The notes under the pieces are model-generated. The model had not been told where the DNA came from, made no database searches, and saw only the letters and a program-made list of their open reading frames with translations. The position numbers and the translations under genes were made by a program. Source: Kibdelosporangium aridum (GTDB taxonomy: Bacteria; Actinomycetota; Actinomycetes; Mycobacteriales; Pseudonocardiaceae). From it: 64,000 nt of DNA. Where the stretch lies: positions 434,001-498,000 of the forward strand of contig NZ_FWXV01000008.1 in assembly GCF_900176515.1 (NCBI RefSeq), in the 5' to 3' direction. Below, in pieces: positions 8,523 through 18,000 of the stretch. Within the stretch, counting starts at the first letter, position 1, and every line of letters begins with the position of its first letter.

Positions 8523-9418
8523 TCAACCGAGGAAGTCACGCAGCGCGGCGTGGGTCTCGCCAGGGGCCTCCTCCGCGATGAAATGCCCGGCCGGCAGGCC
8601 CATTCCACGCACGTCGTTCGCGTACTCCCGCCACACGTCGAGCACGTTGTAGTGGTGGCCGACCAGGCCGCGATCACCCCAGAGAACCAGTGTCGGACAA
8701 GTGATCTTCGCTGCTGTCAGGGCGGTGGCATCGTCGTGCTCGAGGTCGACGGTGGCCGCGGCGCGGTAGTCGGCGCAGGAGGCGGCAATGGTTGCCGGGT
8801 CGGAGAAACACCGTGAATACTCGGCTCGGGCACCCGGGTCGAAGTCGTTCCCACCTGACATACGCAGTATGGCGGAACTCAACCAGAACTCGGGATCGGC
8901 GCCGATCAGCTTCTCCGGCACACCGCCGCCGACCGACAGGAAAAACCAGTGAAAGTAGCCGCTGGCCGTATCACGGTCGATGTTTCGCAGCACGTGTCGT
9001 GTCGGCACAATGTCGAGAACAGCCAACCGTGTGACGACGGCCGGGAAGTCCAAGGCGAGGCGGTGCGAGACGCGGCCCCGCGATCGTGACCGACGAGCGC
9101 GAAACGATCGAAGCCGAGCCTGGCCATCAGGCCGACTTGGTCAGCGGCCATGGCACGCTTGGCGTAGTTGTCGCTTGACGCGGTGGGTTCGGGCTTGGCA
9201 CTGTCGCCGTAGCCGCGCAAGTCGGCGAGCACCACGGTGAACCGTTCGGCCAGCGGCGGAGCGATGTGGTGCCACATCAGGTGAGTTTGCGGATAACCGT
9301 GCAGCATCAGCAGCGGAGGCCCCTCGCCTGCGACGGCGCAGTTGATCATTATTCCGTCGACGTCGATTCGCTCGGTGCGGAATTTCTCGGGCAATGGCAC
9401 GCTCATCAGCCGAAGCAT
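8523..9418 (-). pseudogene. Haloacetate dehalogenase-like alpha/beta hydrolase, frameshifted
   Basis: Two overlapping reading frames on the minus strand together make one alpha/beta hydrolase of about 295 residues. The N-terminal part (from 9406 or 9418) shows MLHGYPQTHLMWHH, ADLRGYGDSAKP and the nucleophile elbow ALVGHDRGA. The frame then breaks at about 9071-9080, where one C is missing from a GGGGCC run, and the rest continues in another frame (LALDFPAVVTRLAVLDIVP to ALRDFLG at 8523). GHDRGAR with an Asp nucleophile is typical of fluoroacetate/haloacetate dehalogenases. It is convergent with the aldehyde dehydrogenase. A true mutation or a sequencing error are both possible. Confidence 0.8.
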
Positions 9419-9557
9419 GGCTCAGCGGTCCAGTTCTAGCCTGTCCCTGCCGGTAGTACTCACGCCGGACGTACGCAAACCAGGGTTCTGGCTGACGCCG
9501 CGCGGCTACAGCAGCATGGCAGATCACCGCGTACGAGGGATGGGACTGCGATCAGTT

Positions 9558-10028
9558 ATGTCCACATACGACTGGACCTGCATGGTCAACGGCGAGGAAG
9601 TCCGGCTGGCGTTGGACCCACGGGAGTCGCTGCTTGACGTGCTTCGTGAGCGATTCCTGTTGACCGGTACGAAGAAAGGATGCGACCAGGGCCACTGTGG
9701 AGCCTGCACGGTTCATGTGGAGGGCCGCCGGGTGGTGTCCTGTCTGACGCTCGCGCTTCAGGTTGACGGCCGAGCCGTCACCACCATCGAAGGTGTCACC
9801 GGCGAAAACGGCGCCCTGCACCCATTGCAGCAGTCGTTCATCGACAATGACGCGTTGCAGTGCGGTTTCTGCACACCCGGTCAGATCATGTCCGGCATCG
9901 CATGCATCGCCGAGGGCCACGCCACGTCTGACGACGAGATCCGCGAATACATGAGCGGCAACCTCTGCCGCTGCGGGGCTTACCGAAGCATCGTGGCAGC
10001 GGTGCGGCAGGTCGCGGACGAGGCCTGA
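9558..10028 (+). CDS. Molybdenum hydroxylase small subunit, two [2Fe-2S] clusters
   Basis: A 156-residue iron-sulfur subunit of the xanthine dehydrogenase/CO dehydrogenase family. The plant-type cluster ligands are in KKGCDQGHCGACTVH plus a later Cys in VVSCLTL, and the second cluster in LQCGFCTPGQ and NLCRCGAY. It passes electrons from the molybdenum centre to FAD. I chose ATG 9558, which gives the normal family start (STYDWTCMVNGEEV); ATG 9540 in frame is an alternative, with GAGGG only 1 bp away. It is followed 4 bp later by the FAD subunit, forming a tight three-gene operon. Confidence 0.93.
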   Translation: MSTYDWTCMVNGEEVRLALDPRESLLDVLRERFLLTGTKKGCDQGHCGACTVHVEGRRVVSCLTLALQVDGRAVTTIEGVTGENGALHPLQQSFIDNDALQCGFCTPGQIMSGIACIAEGHATSDDEIREYMSGNLCRCGAYRSIVAAVRQVADEA

Positions 10029-10032
10029 AACG

Positions 10033-11034
10033 ATGCACGCATTTACCTACCTCGCACCGAGAAGCATCGACGCCACAGTGGACGCGCTGCGTACCGCGCA
10101 GCCCGGCACCAAGATCCTCGCCGGCGGCACCACGCTGTACGACCTGATGAAGCTCGACATCGAGACCCCACCCGCGGTCATCGATGTGTCGGGGCTCGCC
10201 GAACTGCGCGGAATTGACGTCCGCGAACAGGAACTGGTTCTGGGTGCAGGCGCACGCATGGCTGACGTGGCCGATCATCCGGCGATCCGCACCGACTACC
10301 CTGCTTTGTCCGAGTCACTGTGGCGCGCCGCGTCCCAGCAGCTGCGCAATATGGCCACCATCGGCGGGAACCTGCTACAGCGCACACGTTGTACGTACTT
10401 CCGCAGCGGCCCTGAGATCCCTTGCAACAAGCGCGCCCCGGGCAGCGGTTGCGCGGCCATCGGCGGTCACGACCGCGGTCACGCGCTGCTCGGTGGCAGC
10501 GATGCGTGCATCGCCACGTACCCCGGTGATTTCGCCGTCGCGCTGATCGCGTTCGACGCCATCGTGGACGTCGTCGGGCCACACGGGGAACGCAGTGTGC
10601 CGATCGCCGAACTACACCTCGGCCCAGGCGACGACCCGACGCACGAACACGTGCTCACTCCCGATGAACTCATTGTCCGCATCCGTATACCCGTGACCCG
10701 GGCCGGGCGCGGATCCACGTATCTCAAGATCCGTGACCGCGAGTCCTACGCGTTCGCCATCGCCTCCGCCGCGGTCGGCCTGATCTTCGACGCGGACGGC
10801 CTGGTCGACGAATGCCGGATCGCGCTGGGCGGCGTCGCCACCCGGCCGTGGCGGGCCGCCGAAGCCGAACGCACCTTGATCGGTCAGCGGCTGACGCCGA
10901 GCACCGCTCGACACGCCGGGGAGATCGCGTTCGAGGCGGCGTGCCCCAGTGCCGCCAACAGATTCCGCATCGAACTGGGCATCCGCACGGTCGTCGATGC
11001 GCTGTTCACTGCCGGAAAGCGAGCCACCGCATGA
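10033..11034 (+). CDS. Molybdenum hydroxylase medium (FAD-binding) subunit
   Basis: A 333-residue FAD subunit of the xanthine dehydrogenase family. It has the AGGTTLYDLMK loop near residue 31 and ATIGGNLLQRTRCTYFR around 112-130, which bind FAD; the latter, with its Cys, is as in the YagS/PaoB-type aldehyde oxidases. The C-terminal CO-dehydrogenase flavoprotein domain runs from about residue 220. Its TGA stop overlaps the ATG of the large subunit (ATGA at 11031-11034), which points to coupled translation. Together with the subunits on both sides it would form an enzyme that hydroxylates an aromatic heterocycle or oxidises an aldehyde with water as oxygen donor. Confidence 0.92.
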   Translation: MHAFTYLAPRSIDATVDALRTAQPGTKILAGGTTLYDLMKLDIETPPAVIDVSGLAELRGIDVREQELVLGAGARMADVADHPAIRTDYPALSESLWRAASQQLRNMATIGGNLLQRTRCTYFRSGPEIPCNKRAPGSGCAAIGGHDRGHALLGGSDACIATYPGDFAVALIAFDAIVDVVGPHGERSVPIAELHLGPGDDPTHEHVLTPDELIVRIRIPVTRAGRGSTYLKIRDRESYAFAIASAAVGLIFDADGLVDECRIALGGVATRPWRAAEAERTLIGQRLTPSTARHAGEIAFEAACPSAANRFRIELGIRTVVDALFTAGKRATA

Positions 11035-13199
11035 CAGCCATGGAGACCCGCCGTGTCGACGCTTACGAGAAGGTCACCGGGCGCGCCCGATACACCGCCG
11101 ACCGCGTCCCCGAAAACGTGGTGTACGCGGCCTTCGCCACTGCCAGGATCGGCAAAGGACGCATCGCTGGCATTGACACGTCCGCCGCTGAAGCCGTACC
11201 CGGCACCCGGTTGGTGATCACCAAGTTCGGTGCGGACGAACTGCGTGACGTCGGGTTCGTCCTGGCTGGGGGGCACGCGGCGCAAAGCCTGCAACCGCTG
11301 CGCGACAACCGTGTCGCGTATCGCGGCCAGCCGATCGCGCTGGTCCTCGCCGACAACCCGATCGCAGCGACCGAAGCGGCACAGGCGATCACGGCTGTGT
11401 ACGAGCCGGAGCCGTTCGCGGTGAAGATCGACGCCGACGGCGCCGAAACGCTGATGCAGGAACAGGCGATTCCGCTGCCGTTCCTGGCCGACATCAAGGT
11501 CGGCGACGCGGACGCGGCGTTGCAGGAGAGCCCGGTGCGGATCAACAGCACCTACGAACACCCCGCACAGCACGCGGCGCCGATCGAACCTTTCACGAGC
11601 GTCGTGCGCTGGGACGGCGACAAACTGATCGTCAACGACAGCACCCAGAACGCGAACGCGGTACGGTTCGGCCTAGCCACTCAACTCGGCATCGACCCGG
11701 CAGGCGTGGAAGTCATCTCGTCGCACATCGGCGGCGGGTTCGGCACCAAGAACGCGATGTACGGCCACCTCGGGCCGATCGCCATCGCCGCACGCAGGCT
11801 TGGCAGGCCGGTGAAGATGGTGCTGCCCCGGCCGCAGAACTTCCACACCGGCAATTTCCGCCCCGCCTCCGTCCACACCGTGCGGCTCGGCGCGGACGAG
11901 AACGGCAGGCTGCTCGCCGCGGTCCACGAGGTCGATCAGCAGACTTCCTGGCACGACTTGTTTCCCTCCGACGCCACCACCGCGACGTCCCGGCTTTATG
12001 CGACGCCCACGTTCCGCGGCAGGCAACGCCTGGTGCGAACCGATGTACCGACTCCTGGGTTCATGAGGGCGCCGTTCGAGAGCCCGGCCGTGTTCGCGTT
12101 CGAGTCCGCAATGGACGAACTCGCGTACGCGACCGGCCGCGACCCGGTGCAGCTACGGCTGGCCAATGACGCGACCGTCGACCCGGTCACCGGCCTGCCG
12201 TTCTCCAGCAGGCACCTGGCTGAGTGCCTGCGGCGCGGTGCGGCCCGATTCGGTTGGGACCAACGCGATCCACAGCCCGGTTCGATGATCGCCGATGACG
12301 GTTCGATCGTTGGCTGGGGCGTGGCGGCCGGGTGCTATCCGGCCAGCATCGTGCCGATCGTGGCGCACCTCTCCGCGACGGCCGACGGCGCGATCATCGT
12401 CGCTGTCGGCGGGCATGAGATGGGCCAAGGCATTCGCACAGCCGTCGCATTGCTCGTCGCACACGAACTCGGCGTGCCAGTGGACAACGTGACCGTGCAC
12501 GTCGGCGATACCCGGGTGGCGCCGCAGCCGTTCACCGCCGGTTCCTGGGGCACATCGAGTGCGCTGCCCGCCGTCCGGGCCGCCATCGCCGAGCTGTGCA
12601 AAACCCTTGGGGTTACCGGCGACGTGCCGGCCGCGGTGCGGGCCACGGGCAAATCGGTGGTGACGGTCTCGGCGAGTACGCTCGCGCCTGGTCAGACCGA
12701 GGAGAGCCTAGAACAGGTCAAGGGTGGTCATCTTGCCATCGGCGGACCAGTCTTCCCCGAGTTCGTCGCCTTCAGTTGGGCCGCGCACTTCGTCGAGGTC
12801 CGGGTCGAACCGACCACTCGACGTATCCGGGTGCCCCGAGTGGTCAGCGTGGTCGACTGCGGCCGCGTGGCCAGTCCGACCACCGCGGCCAGCCAGGTCC
12901 GCGGCGCCGTGGTGTGGGGAGTCGGTGCGGCACTACGCGAGGAAAGCGTTGCGGACGAACAGTTCGGTGGGTTCCTGACCACGACGCTCGAGGAATACAC
13001 CGTGCCGGTCAACGCGGACATCGGCGAGATCGAGGTCGACTTCATCGACGAACCCGACCTGCGGTTCAACCCGGTCGGCGTGAAGGGCCTTGGCGAGGTC
13101 AGCTTGGTCGGCGTGGCTCCGGCCATCGCCAACGCCGTGTACCACGCGACCGGCCGACGGATGCGCCGGCTGCCGATCCGCGTGGAGCACGTCCTCTGA
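11031..13199 (+). CDS. Molybdenum hydroxylase large subunit (molybdopterin-binding)
   Basis: A 722-residue catalytic subunit of the xanthine dehydrogenase family, of YagR/PaoC-like length. Visible are the N-terminal a/b hammerhead (KVTGRARYTADRVPENV), the cofactor loop IGGGFGTKNAMYG around residue 235, GHEMGQGIRTAVA around 462, and the C-terminal active-site Glu689 in VKGLGEVSLVG. The start at 11031 gives the ATGA overlap with the FAD subunit and the usual N-terminus. The cofactor is probably molybdopterin cytosine dinucleotide, as for this family. No accessory maturation gene (XdhC, MocA) is present in the window. The substrate is not predictable; with the ligase, RidA and transporter genes an acid or aldehyde is likely. 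Confidence 0.93.
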   Translation: MTAMETRRVDAYEKVTGRARYTADRVPENVVYAAFATARIGKGRIAGIDTSAAEAVPGTRLVITKFGADELRDVGFVLAGGHAAQSLQPLRDNRVAYRGQPIALVLADNPIAATEAAQAITAVYEPEPFAVKIDADGAETLMQEQAIPLPFLADIKVGDADAALQESPVRINSTYEHPAQHAAPIEPFTSVVRWDGDKLIVNDSTQNANAVRFGLATQLGIDPAGVEVISSHIGGGFGTKNAMYGHLGPIAIAARRLGRPVKMVLPRPQNFHTGNFRPASVHTVRLGADENGRLLAAVHEVDQQTSWHDLFPSDATTATSRLYATPTFRGRQRLVRTDVPTPGFMRAPFESPAVFAFESAMDELAYATGRDPVQLRLANDATVDPVTGLPFSSRHLAECLRRGAARFGWDQRDPQPGSMIADDGSIVGWGVAAGCYPASIVPIVAHLSATADGAIIVAVGGHEMGQGIRTAVALLVAHELGVPVDNVTVHVGDTRVAPQPFTAGSWGTSSALPAVRAAIAELCKTLGVTGDVPAAVRATGKSVVTVSASTLAPGQTEESLEQVKGGHLAIGGPVFPEFVAFSWAAHFVEVRVEPTTRRIRVPRVVSVVDCGRVASPTTAASQVRGAVVWGVGAALREESVADEQFGGFLTTTLEEYTVPVNADIGEIEVDFIDEPDLRFNPVGVKGLGEVSLVGVAPAIANAVYHATGRRMRRLPIRVEHVL

Positions 13200-13253
13200 A
13201 ACCAGGCCCGCCCGCACTCACCGCACTCGCCGTTCGCGCCGGAGGGGATCTGA

Positions 13254-14573
13254 ATGAGTTCTCGCGCCCGTGGCCGTACGCACTACCTGTACCTCGCTGT
13301 GATCGCTGCCGTGGTGCTGGGTGCCGTGGTCGGACTGGTCTGGCCAGGGGTCGGCAAGCAGCTCGCACCGCTGGGGACCGGGTTCGTGAACCTGATCAAA
13401 ATGATGATCGCGCCAGTCATCTTCTGCACGATCGTGGTCGGTATCGGATCGGTCGCGAACGCGGCGAAGGTCGGCAAGGTGGGCGTCACGGCGTTGGTCT
13501 ACTTCCTGGTGATGTCGACGTTCTCGCTCGCTCTGGGGCTCGTGGTCGGCAACCTCCTGCACCCGGGTTCCGGGCTGCACCTGAACCCCACCGACGTGTC
13601 CACAGTGCACAAGCAGGCAAGCGGTGCCGAAGGCGGCGTGGCCTTCCTGTTGGGGATCATCCCGACGTCGCTCATGTCGGCGTTCACCGAGGGACACGTG
13701 CTGCAGACGCTGCTCGTGGCGCTGCTGACGGGCTTCGCGTTGCAGAAACTGGGCCACCCCGGTCTCGCGATCCGCCGTGGGATCGAACACGTGCAGCGGC
13801 TGGTGTTCCGCATCCTGTCGATGATCCTCTGGGCCGCGCCGGTGGGCGCGTTCGGCGCGATCGCTGCCGTCGTTGGCGCGACGGGGTGGAACGCCTTGCA
13901 TAGTCTGCTGACGATCATGCTCGGCTTCTACCTGACATGCCTGGTGTTCGTGTTCGGCGTGCTGGGGCCCGTGCTGCGATTCGCGGCCGGGGTGAGCATC
14001 TTCAAGCTGCTCAAGTACTTCGGGCAGGAGTTCCTGCTGATCCTGTCGACGTCGTCGTCGGAAACGGTGCTGCCGCGGCTGATCGCCAAGATGGAGCACC
14101 TGGGGGTCAGCAAGCCAGTGGTCGGCATCGCCGTGCCAACGGGCTACTCGTTCAACCTCGACGGCACGGCCATCTACCTGACGATGTCGACGCTGTTCAT
14201 CGCCACGGCCCAAGGCTCGCCGCTGAGCGTGGAATCCCAGATCTCCCTGCTGCTGTTCATGATCATCTCGTCGAAGGGCGGCGCGGGCGTCAGCGGCGCG
14301 GGGCTCGCCACCTTGGCGGGCAGCCTGCAGTCGCACCGCCCGGACCTCGTCGACGGCATCGGCCTCATCGTCGGGATCGACCGGTTCATGTCCGAGGCCC
14401 GCGCCTTGACCAGCTTCGCGGGCAACGCCGTTGCGACCGTCCTCATCGGATCGTGGATGAAGGAGTTCGACCACGCCAAGGCCCGGGCGGTGTTCGCGGG
14501 TACGGCCCCGTTTGACGAGCTGTCACTGACCGGCTCGGCTCAGGAAATGGCAAATGCTTCCAAAGAGGACTGA
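13254..14573 (+). CDS. Dicarboxylate/amino acid:cation symporter (DctA/GltP family)
   Basis: A 439-residue DAACS-family symporter. The early membrane segment NLIKMMIAPVIFCTIVVGIG, the serine-rich hairpin STSSSETVLPRLIAKME, the transport motif GYSFNLDGTAIYLTM and SKGGAGVSGAGLATLAGSL are the standard substrate- and cation-binding parts. The ATG at 13254 follows GGAGGGG. It takes up C4-dicarboxylates or acidic amino acids with Na+ or H+. The position directly behind the molybdenum hydroxylase and before the CoA-transferase/Tct block suggests it imports an intermediate or a co-substrate of this catabolic island. Confidence 0.92.
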   Translation: MSSRARGRTHYLYLAVIAAVVLGAVVGLVWPGVGKQLAPLGTGFVNLIKMMIAPVIFCTIVVGIGSVANAAKVGKVGVTALVYFLVMSTFSLALGLVVGNLLHPGSGLHLNPTDVSTVHKQASGAEGGVAFLLGIIPTSLMSAFTEGHVLQTLLVALLTGFALQKLGHPGLAIRRGIEHVQRLVFRILSMILWAAPVGAFGAIAAVVGATGWNALHSLLTIMLGFYLTCLVFVFGVLGPVLRFAAGVSIFKLLKYFGQEFLLILSTSSSETVLPRLIAKMEHLGVSKPVVGIAVPTGYSFNLDGTAIYLTMSTLFIATAQGSPLSVESQISLLLFMIISSKGGAGVSGAGLATLAGSLQSHRPDLVDGIGLIVGIDRFMSEARALTSFAGNAVATVLIGSWMKEFDHAKARAVFAGTAPFDELSLTGSAQEMANASKED

Positions 14574-14937
14574 TGTGTGCGCAATCGGGGTCTCACATTG
14601 CAGGGGCAGGAGCAAACGTGGAGCACGGGCGCGGGGCAGTCAGGCTGTTTTAGCTCGGTGAACCTGGCTGACGTGATCATTCAGCATGTCCGGCACCGGG
14701 ATCGCCGAGCCATCGAGCACGTCGACCGGGTGCAGCATGACCGGTACGGTGCTCGCTTCGGGGATCTTGTCGGTATTCCACTGCGCGCTACCGTAGAGCT
14801 GGTCGGTGTCACCCGTTGCCATGCAAGGTTTGAATCGGGTGAACATTGACCTGTCTGTGGGAGTACCGAGGCTTCTAAACTACGAGGTGCTATCCCATGC
14901 TGCGGGAACGACAAGGGAAGGACACGGGGAATCCCAG
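14574..14937. other. 364-bp gap between symporter and CoA-transferase genes
   Basis: No convincing gene. A minus-strand open frame at 14640-14822 (about 60 codons, beginning MATGDTDQLYGS) has plausible codon composition but no ribosome site and no family I recognise. The right half (from about 14845) holds TTGACC and an AT-richer TTCTAAACT stretch that could be part of the promoter for the CoA-transferase gene, but the spacing is not convincing. Confidence 0.4.
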
Positions 14938-16980
14938 ATGCTTCCCCTCGATGGGTTCCGGATCCTGGATCTGACCCGATTCCTCTCGGGTCCGTACTGC
15001 ACGATGGTCCTTGCCGAGTTCGGTGCGGACGTCGTGAAGGTCGAGCAGCCGGTCAGCGGTGACGACTCGCGCAGGCTGGCCCCGAAGGTGAACGGTGAAA
15101 GCTACCCGTTCGCCATGCCCAACCGCAGCAAGCGCAGCGTGTCGCTCGATCTCAGGGCGAACCGCGGACGTGATGCGTTTCTGAGGCTCGCAGCCGAGGC
15201 CGACCTGGTGATCGAGAACTTTCGTCCCGGTGTCGTCAAGCGGCTCGGCATCGACTACGAGACGCTCAAGCGCGGCAACGAGGACCTCATCTACTGCTCG
15301 ATCAGCGGTTTCGGGCAGACAGGACCGTATCGCGACCGTCCAGGCTTCGACATCATGGCCCAGGGTACGGCCGGATTCCTCCGGATGACCGGTCACCCCG
15401 ACGGCCGCCCGACGAAGGTCGGTATCGCGATCAACGACATCGCGGCCGGTGTCACCGCTGTCTATTCGATCTTCGCTGCCGAGCTCGTGCGGGCCAAAAC
15501 CGGGCGGGGACAGCACCTTGACATCTCCCTCGTCGATGCTGGCTTGGCGTGGACGGTGTGGGAGTCCGGCGCCTACTTCGGCGGCGGCGAGACGCCCGAG
15601 CCGACGGGCACGCGCCACCGCCGTTCTACCCCGTACCAGGCGTACCGGACCATCAACGGCTACGTCACGATCGGCGCCAACAACGACCGGCTCTGGGAGC
15701 GGTTTGTCACGCGGGTCGTCGACAAGCCCGAGTGGCTGACTGACGAACGGTTCGCGACGCTGCCGGACCGGATGGCGCACATCGACCAGCTTGAGGCCGA
15801 GATCGAGGCAATCACCGCGACGAAGACCACGGACGAGTGGGTGGAGATCCTCGACAAGGCGGGCGTTCCGGGCGGGCACGTCCTCACCTATGAGGAGGCG
15901 TTGCGCGATCCACATATCCAGTCTCGCGGCATGATCGTCGACCTTGACCATCCGATCATCGGCGCGATGAAGACGATCGCCCCGCCCACCAGGTTTTCTG
16001 GTCTGGATGTGAAGGTCCGGGGACCGGCGCCCTGGCTCGGTCAGCACACCACAGAGGTCCTCGGCGAGGCGGGATTCAGCAAGGACGAGATCGACGCGCT
16101 CTATGCCGATGGCATCGCGTTTGACGCGCACCCCGAACTGCACCCGGCAAGCGTCGGCAAGATCGGCACGAACGACAGAGCGCCCCGTATCGGAGCCAGG
16201 CTGATGTCGGACGATCTTGTAGTCGAGCGCGATGGCGCTGTCGCGACAGTGGTGTTGAACCGTCCCAACAGTCACAACGCCATCACTCTCGAGATGTACA
16301 AGGCGATTCCCGCGCTGTTCGCGACGCTGGACTCCGACGAGTCGGTGAAGGTCGTCGTGATCCGCGGTGCCGGCACGACGGCGTTCGCTTCCGGCGCCGA
16401 CATCAGTGAGTTCGAAGAAGTACGTGGCAACGCGAAGGATGCGAAGTCTTACAACCAATGCGTTGCCGCGGCAGAACACGCGATCGAGAACGTCACGAAG
16501 CCCACCATCGCGTTGATCCACGGCTACTGCATCGGCGGCGGCTGCGGGCTTGCTCTGTCGGCGGACCTCCGGTTCGGCGACGACCGCACGCGGATGGCCA
16601 TCACGCCGGCGAAGCTCGGCCTCGTGTACAGCCTCGAGTCCACCAAGCGGCTCGTGGATCTGGTGGGTCCCGCACGAACGAAGTGGATCCTCATGTCCGG
16701 TCAGCAGATCGGCGCCGAACAGGCACATCGGCTCGGCCTGCTTGACGATGTGGCCCCAGTCGAGGACTTGGACGAACTCACGTACGACTTCGCCAAGCTG
16801 CTCACCACCCGAGCCCAGTTCAGTGTGCGTGCGGCGAAACAGATCGTGGGTCGAATTCTCTCAGGTCAGGTCGAGGACGACGAGGACACGATCAAACTCC
16901 GCAACACCTCCTTCGACACCGAGGACTACGCCGAAGGAGTACGTGCGTTCCTGGAGAAGCGCACGCCCAGGTTCCGCTAG
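14938..16980 (+). CDS. Fusion: CaiB/BaiF class III CoA-transferase + crotonase-fold domain
   Basis: A 680-residue two-domain protein. Residues 1 to about 390 are a class III CoA-transferase: FRILDLTRFLSGPYCTMVLA, GADVVKVEQP, and the catalytic Asp138 in DRPGFDIMAQG. From about residue 423 (an internal ATG at 16204) a crotonase domain follows, with oxyanion-hole parts FASGADISEF and GYCIGGGCG. Both catalytic Glu residues of enoyl-CoA hydratase seem absent: the GGGCE position is Gly537 and the later PE position reads PA. The domain is therefore probably not a classical hydratase. ATG 14938 starts behind GGGGA. CoA transfer to an acid followed by chemistry on the thioester in one polypeptide is the likely logic. 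Confidence 0.88.
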   Translation: MLPLDGFRILDLTRFLSGPYCTMVLAEFGADVVKVEQPVSGDDSRRLAPKVNGESYPFAMPNRSKRSVSLDLRANRGRDAFLRLAAEADLVIENFRPGVVKRLGIDYETLKRGNEDLIYCSISGFGQTGPYRDRPGFDIMAQGTAGFLRMTGHPDGRPTKVGIAINDIAAGVTAVYSIFAAELVRAKTGRGQHLDISLVDAGLAWTVWESGAYFGGGETPEPTGTRHRRSTPYQAYRTINGYVTIGANNDRLWERFVTRVVDKPEWLTDERFATLPDRMAHIDQLEAEIEAITATKTTDEWVEILDKAGVPGGHVLTYEEALRDPHIQSRGMIVDLDHPIIGAMKTIAPPTRFSGLDVKVRGPAPWLGQHTTEVLGEAGFSKDEIDALYADGIAFDAHPELHPASVGKIGTNDRAPRIGARLMSDDLVVERDGAVATVVLNRPNSHNAITLEMYKAIPALFATLDSDESVKVVVIRGAGTTAFASGADISEFEEVRGNAKDAKSYNQCVAAAEHAIENVTKPTIALIHGYCIGGGCGLALSADLRFGDDRTRMAITPAKLGLVYSLESTKRLVDLVGPARTKWILMSGQQIGAEQAHRLGLLDDVAPVEDLDELTYDFAKLLTTRAQFSVRAAKQIVGRILSGQVEDDEDTIKLRNTSFDTEDYAEGVRAFLEKRTPRFR

Positions 16981-17013
16981 ACCCGAGCAGTTGACCTGGT
17001 AAGGGGGCCAAAC

Positions 17014-18000
17014 GTGAAGGCGTCGAAATATCTGGGGATTGCTCTCAGCGTGGTTCTGGCCGCTACCGCGGCGGCTTGCAACCAAAGTGAAGACGGTGGC
17101 TCAGGGAGCGGTTATCCGAACAAGGATCTGGACTGGACCGTCGCGTTCGGTCCCGGCGGCGGCAACGACAAGTTGGCCCGCAAGCTGGTCGACATCCTCA
17201 AAAAAGACAAGCTGTACCCGAACAACATCGCTATCGAGAACCGCGAGGGCGGCAGCGGCGCGACTGGCTGGGGCTACCTCACCAAGAAGAAGGGCGACGG
17301 CTACGCCATTTCCACGACGTCCGGTTCCTTCATCACATCACCCCTCGTGGCCAAGACCGGCTTCACCTACCGCGACTTCACCCATGTCGGCCTTCTGGCC
17401 AGCGACGCTCTTTTCTTCGTCGTCAAGAAGGACACCGGCATCTCGACGTGGCAACAGTGGGTGGACAAGGCGAAACAGAAGGGCTCGGTGACGATCGCAG
17501 GCATCGGTGAAGTGAACGTCGACTTCATCGTCGCCGACATCCTGGCCGAGAAGGCGGGATTCAAGATGGCGTACGTCCCGTTCGACGACCAGGGCGAGTT
17601 GATCACCGCCCTGACGTCGGACGCCGTCGATGGCGCGGTCTCCAACCCGTCCGAGGTGATCGGGCAACTCGACAGTGGCGACCTCGTCGCGCTGATGTTC
17701 ACCGGCAAGGAAGCGTTGCCGAAGTACCGGGATGTTCCGACCGCGCAGTCGCTGGGCTACCCGGGCCTGCCGACGATGCCGCGTGGCCTGATCCTCCCAC
17801 CCGACGCTCCGAAAGAGGCAACCGACTGGTGGATCGAGACGATGAAGAAGGTCGTCGAGACACCGGACTGGAAGGCGTACGTCGAGGACAGCTTCCTCGC
17901 CGAGGATCTCCGGTGGGGCCCGGACTTCACGAAGTACCTCGATGAGACCAACTCGATCTTCGAGATCGTCCTGAAGGCACGCAAGAAAATTCCCAGGTAG
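17014..18000 (+). CDS. tctC: Tripartite tricarboxylate transporter, substrate-binding lipoprotein (TctC)
   Basis: A 328-residue Bug/TctC-family extracytoplasmic receptor. The N-terminus is a lipoprotein signal with the lipobox around Cys22 (ATAAACNQ). The mature part shows the family loops VAFGPGGGNDKLAR and NREGGSGATGWGYL, which in Bug proteins contact the carboxylate of the ligand. GTG 17014 follows AAGGGGG at 17001-17007. It starts 33 bp behind the CoA-transferase fusion, and the TctB gene begins on the very next base after its stop, so the block is one operon. It captures a carboxylate for the TctA/TctB membrane part. Confidence 0.9.
   Translation: MKASKYLGIALSVVLAATAAACNQSEDGGSGSGYPNKDLDWTVAFGPGGGNDKLARKLVDILKKDKLYPNNIAIENREGGSGATGWGYLTKKKGDGYAISTTSGSFITSPLVAKTGFTYRDFTHVGLLASDALFFVVKKDTGISTWQQWVDKAKQKGSVTIAGIGEVNVDFIVADILAEKAGFKMAYVPFDDQGELITALTSDAVDGAVSNPSEVIGQLDSGDLVALMFTGKEALPKYRDVPTAQSLGYPGLPTMPRGLILPPDAPKEATDWWIETMKKVVETPDWKAYVEDSFLAEDLRWGPDFTKYLDETNSIFEIVLKARKKIPR

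Noticed and set aside
12596..13903. An open plus-strand frame spanning the end of the Mo-hydroxylase and the start of the symporter
   Set aside because: It runs across two well-supported genes in another frame and its composition (Arg/Gly/Pro) is that of an out-of-frame read.
13218..14474. A long minus-strand frame opposite the dicarboxylate symporter
   Set aside because: The translation is Arg/Asp/Gln-rich, as expected for the complement of a membrane-protein gene, and has no family features.
14890..16728. A 612-codon open frame on the minus strand opposite the CoA-transferase fusion
   Set aside because: No ribosome site and no motif, and the plus-strand gene is well supported. It is an antisense shadow.
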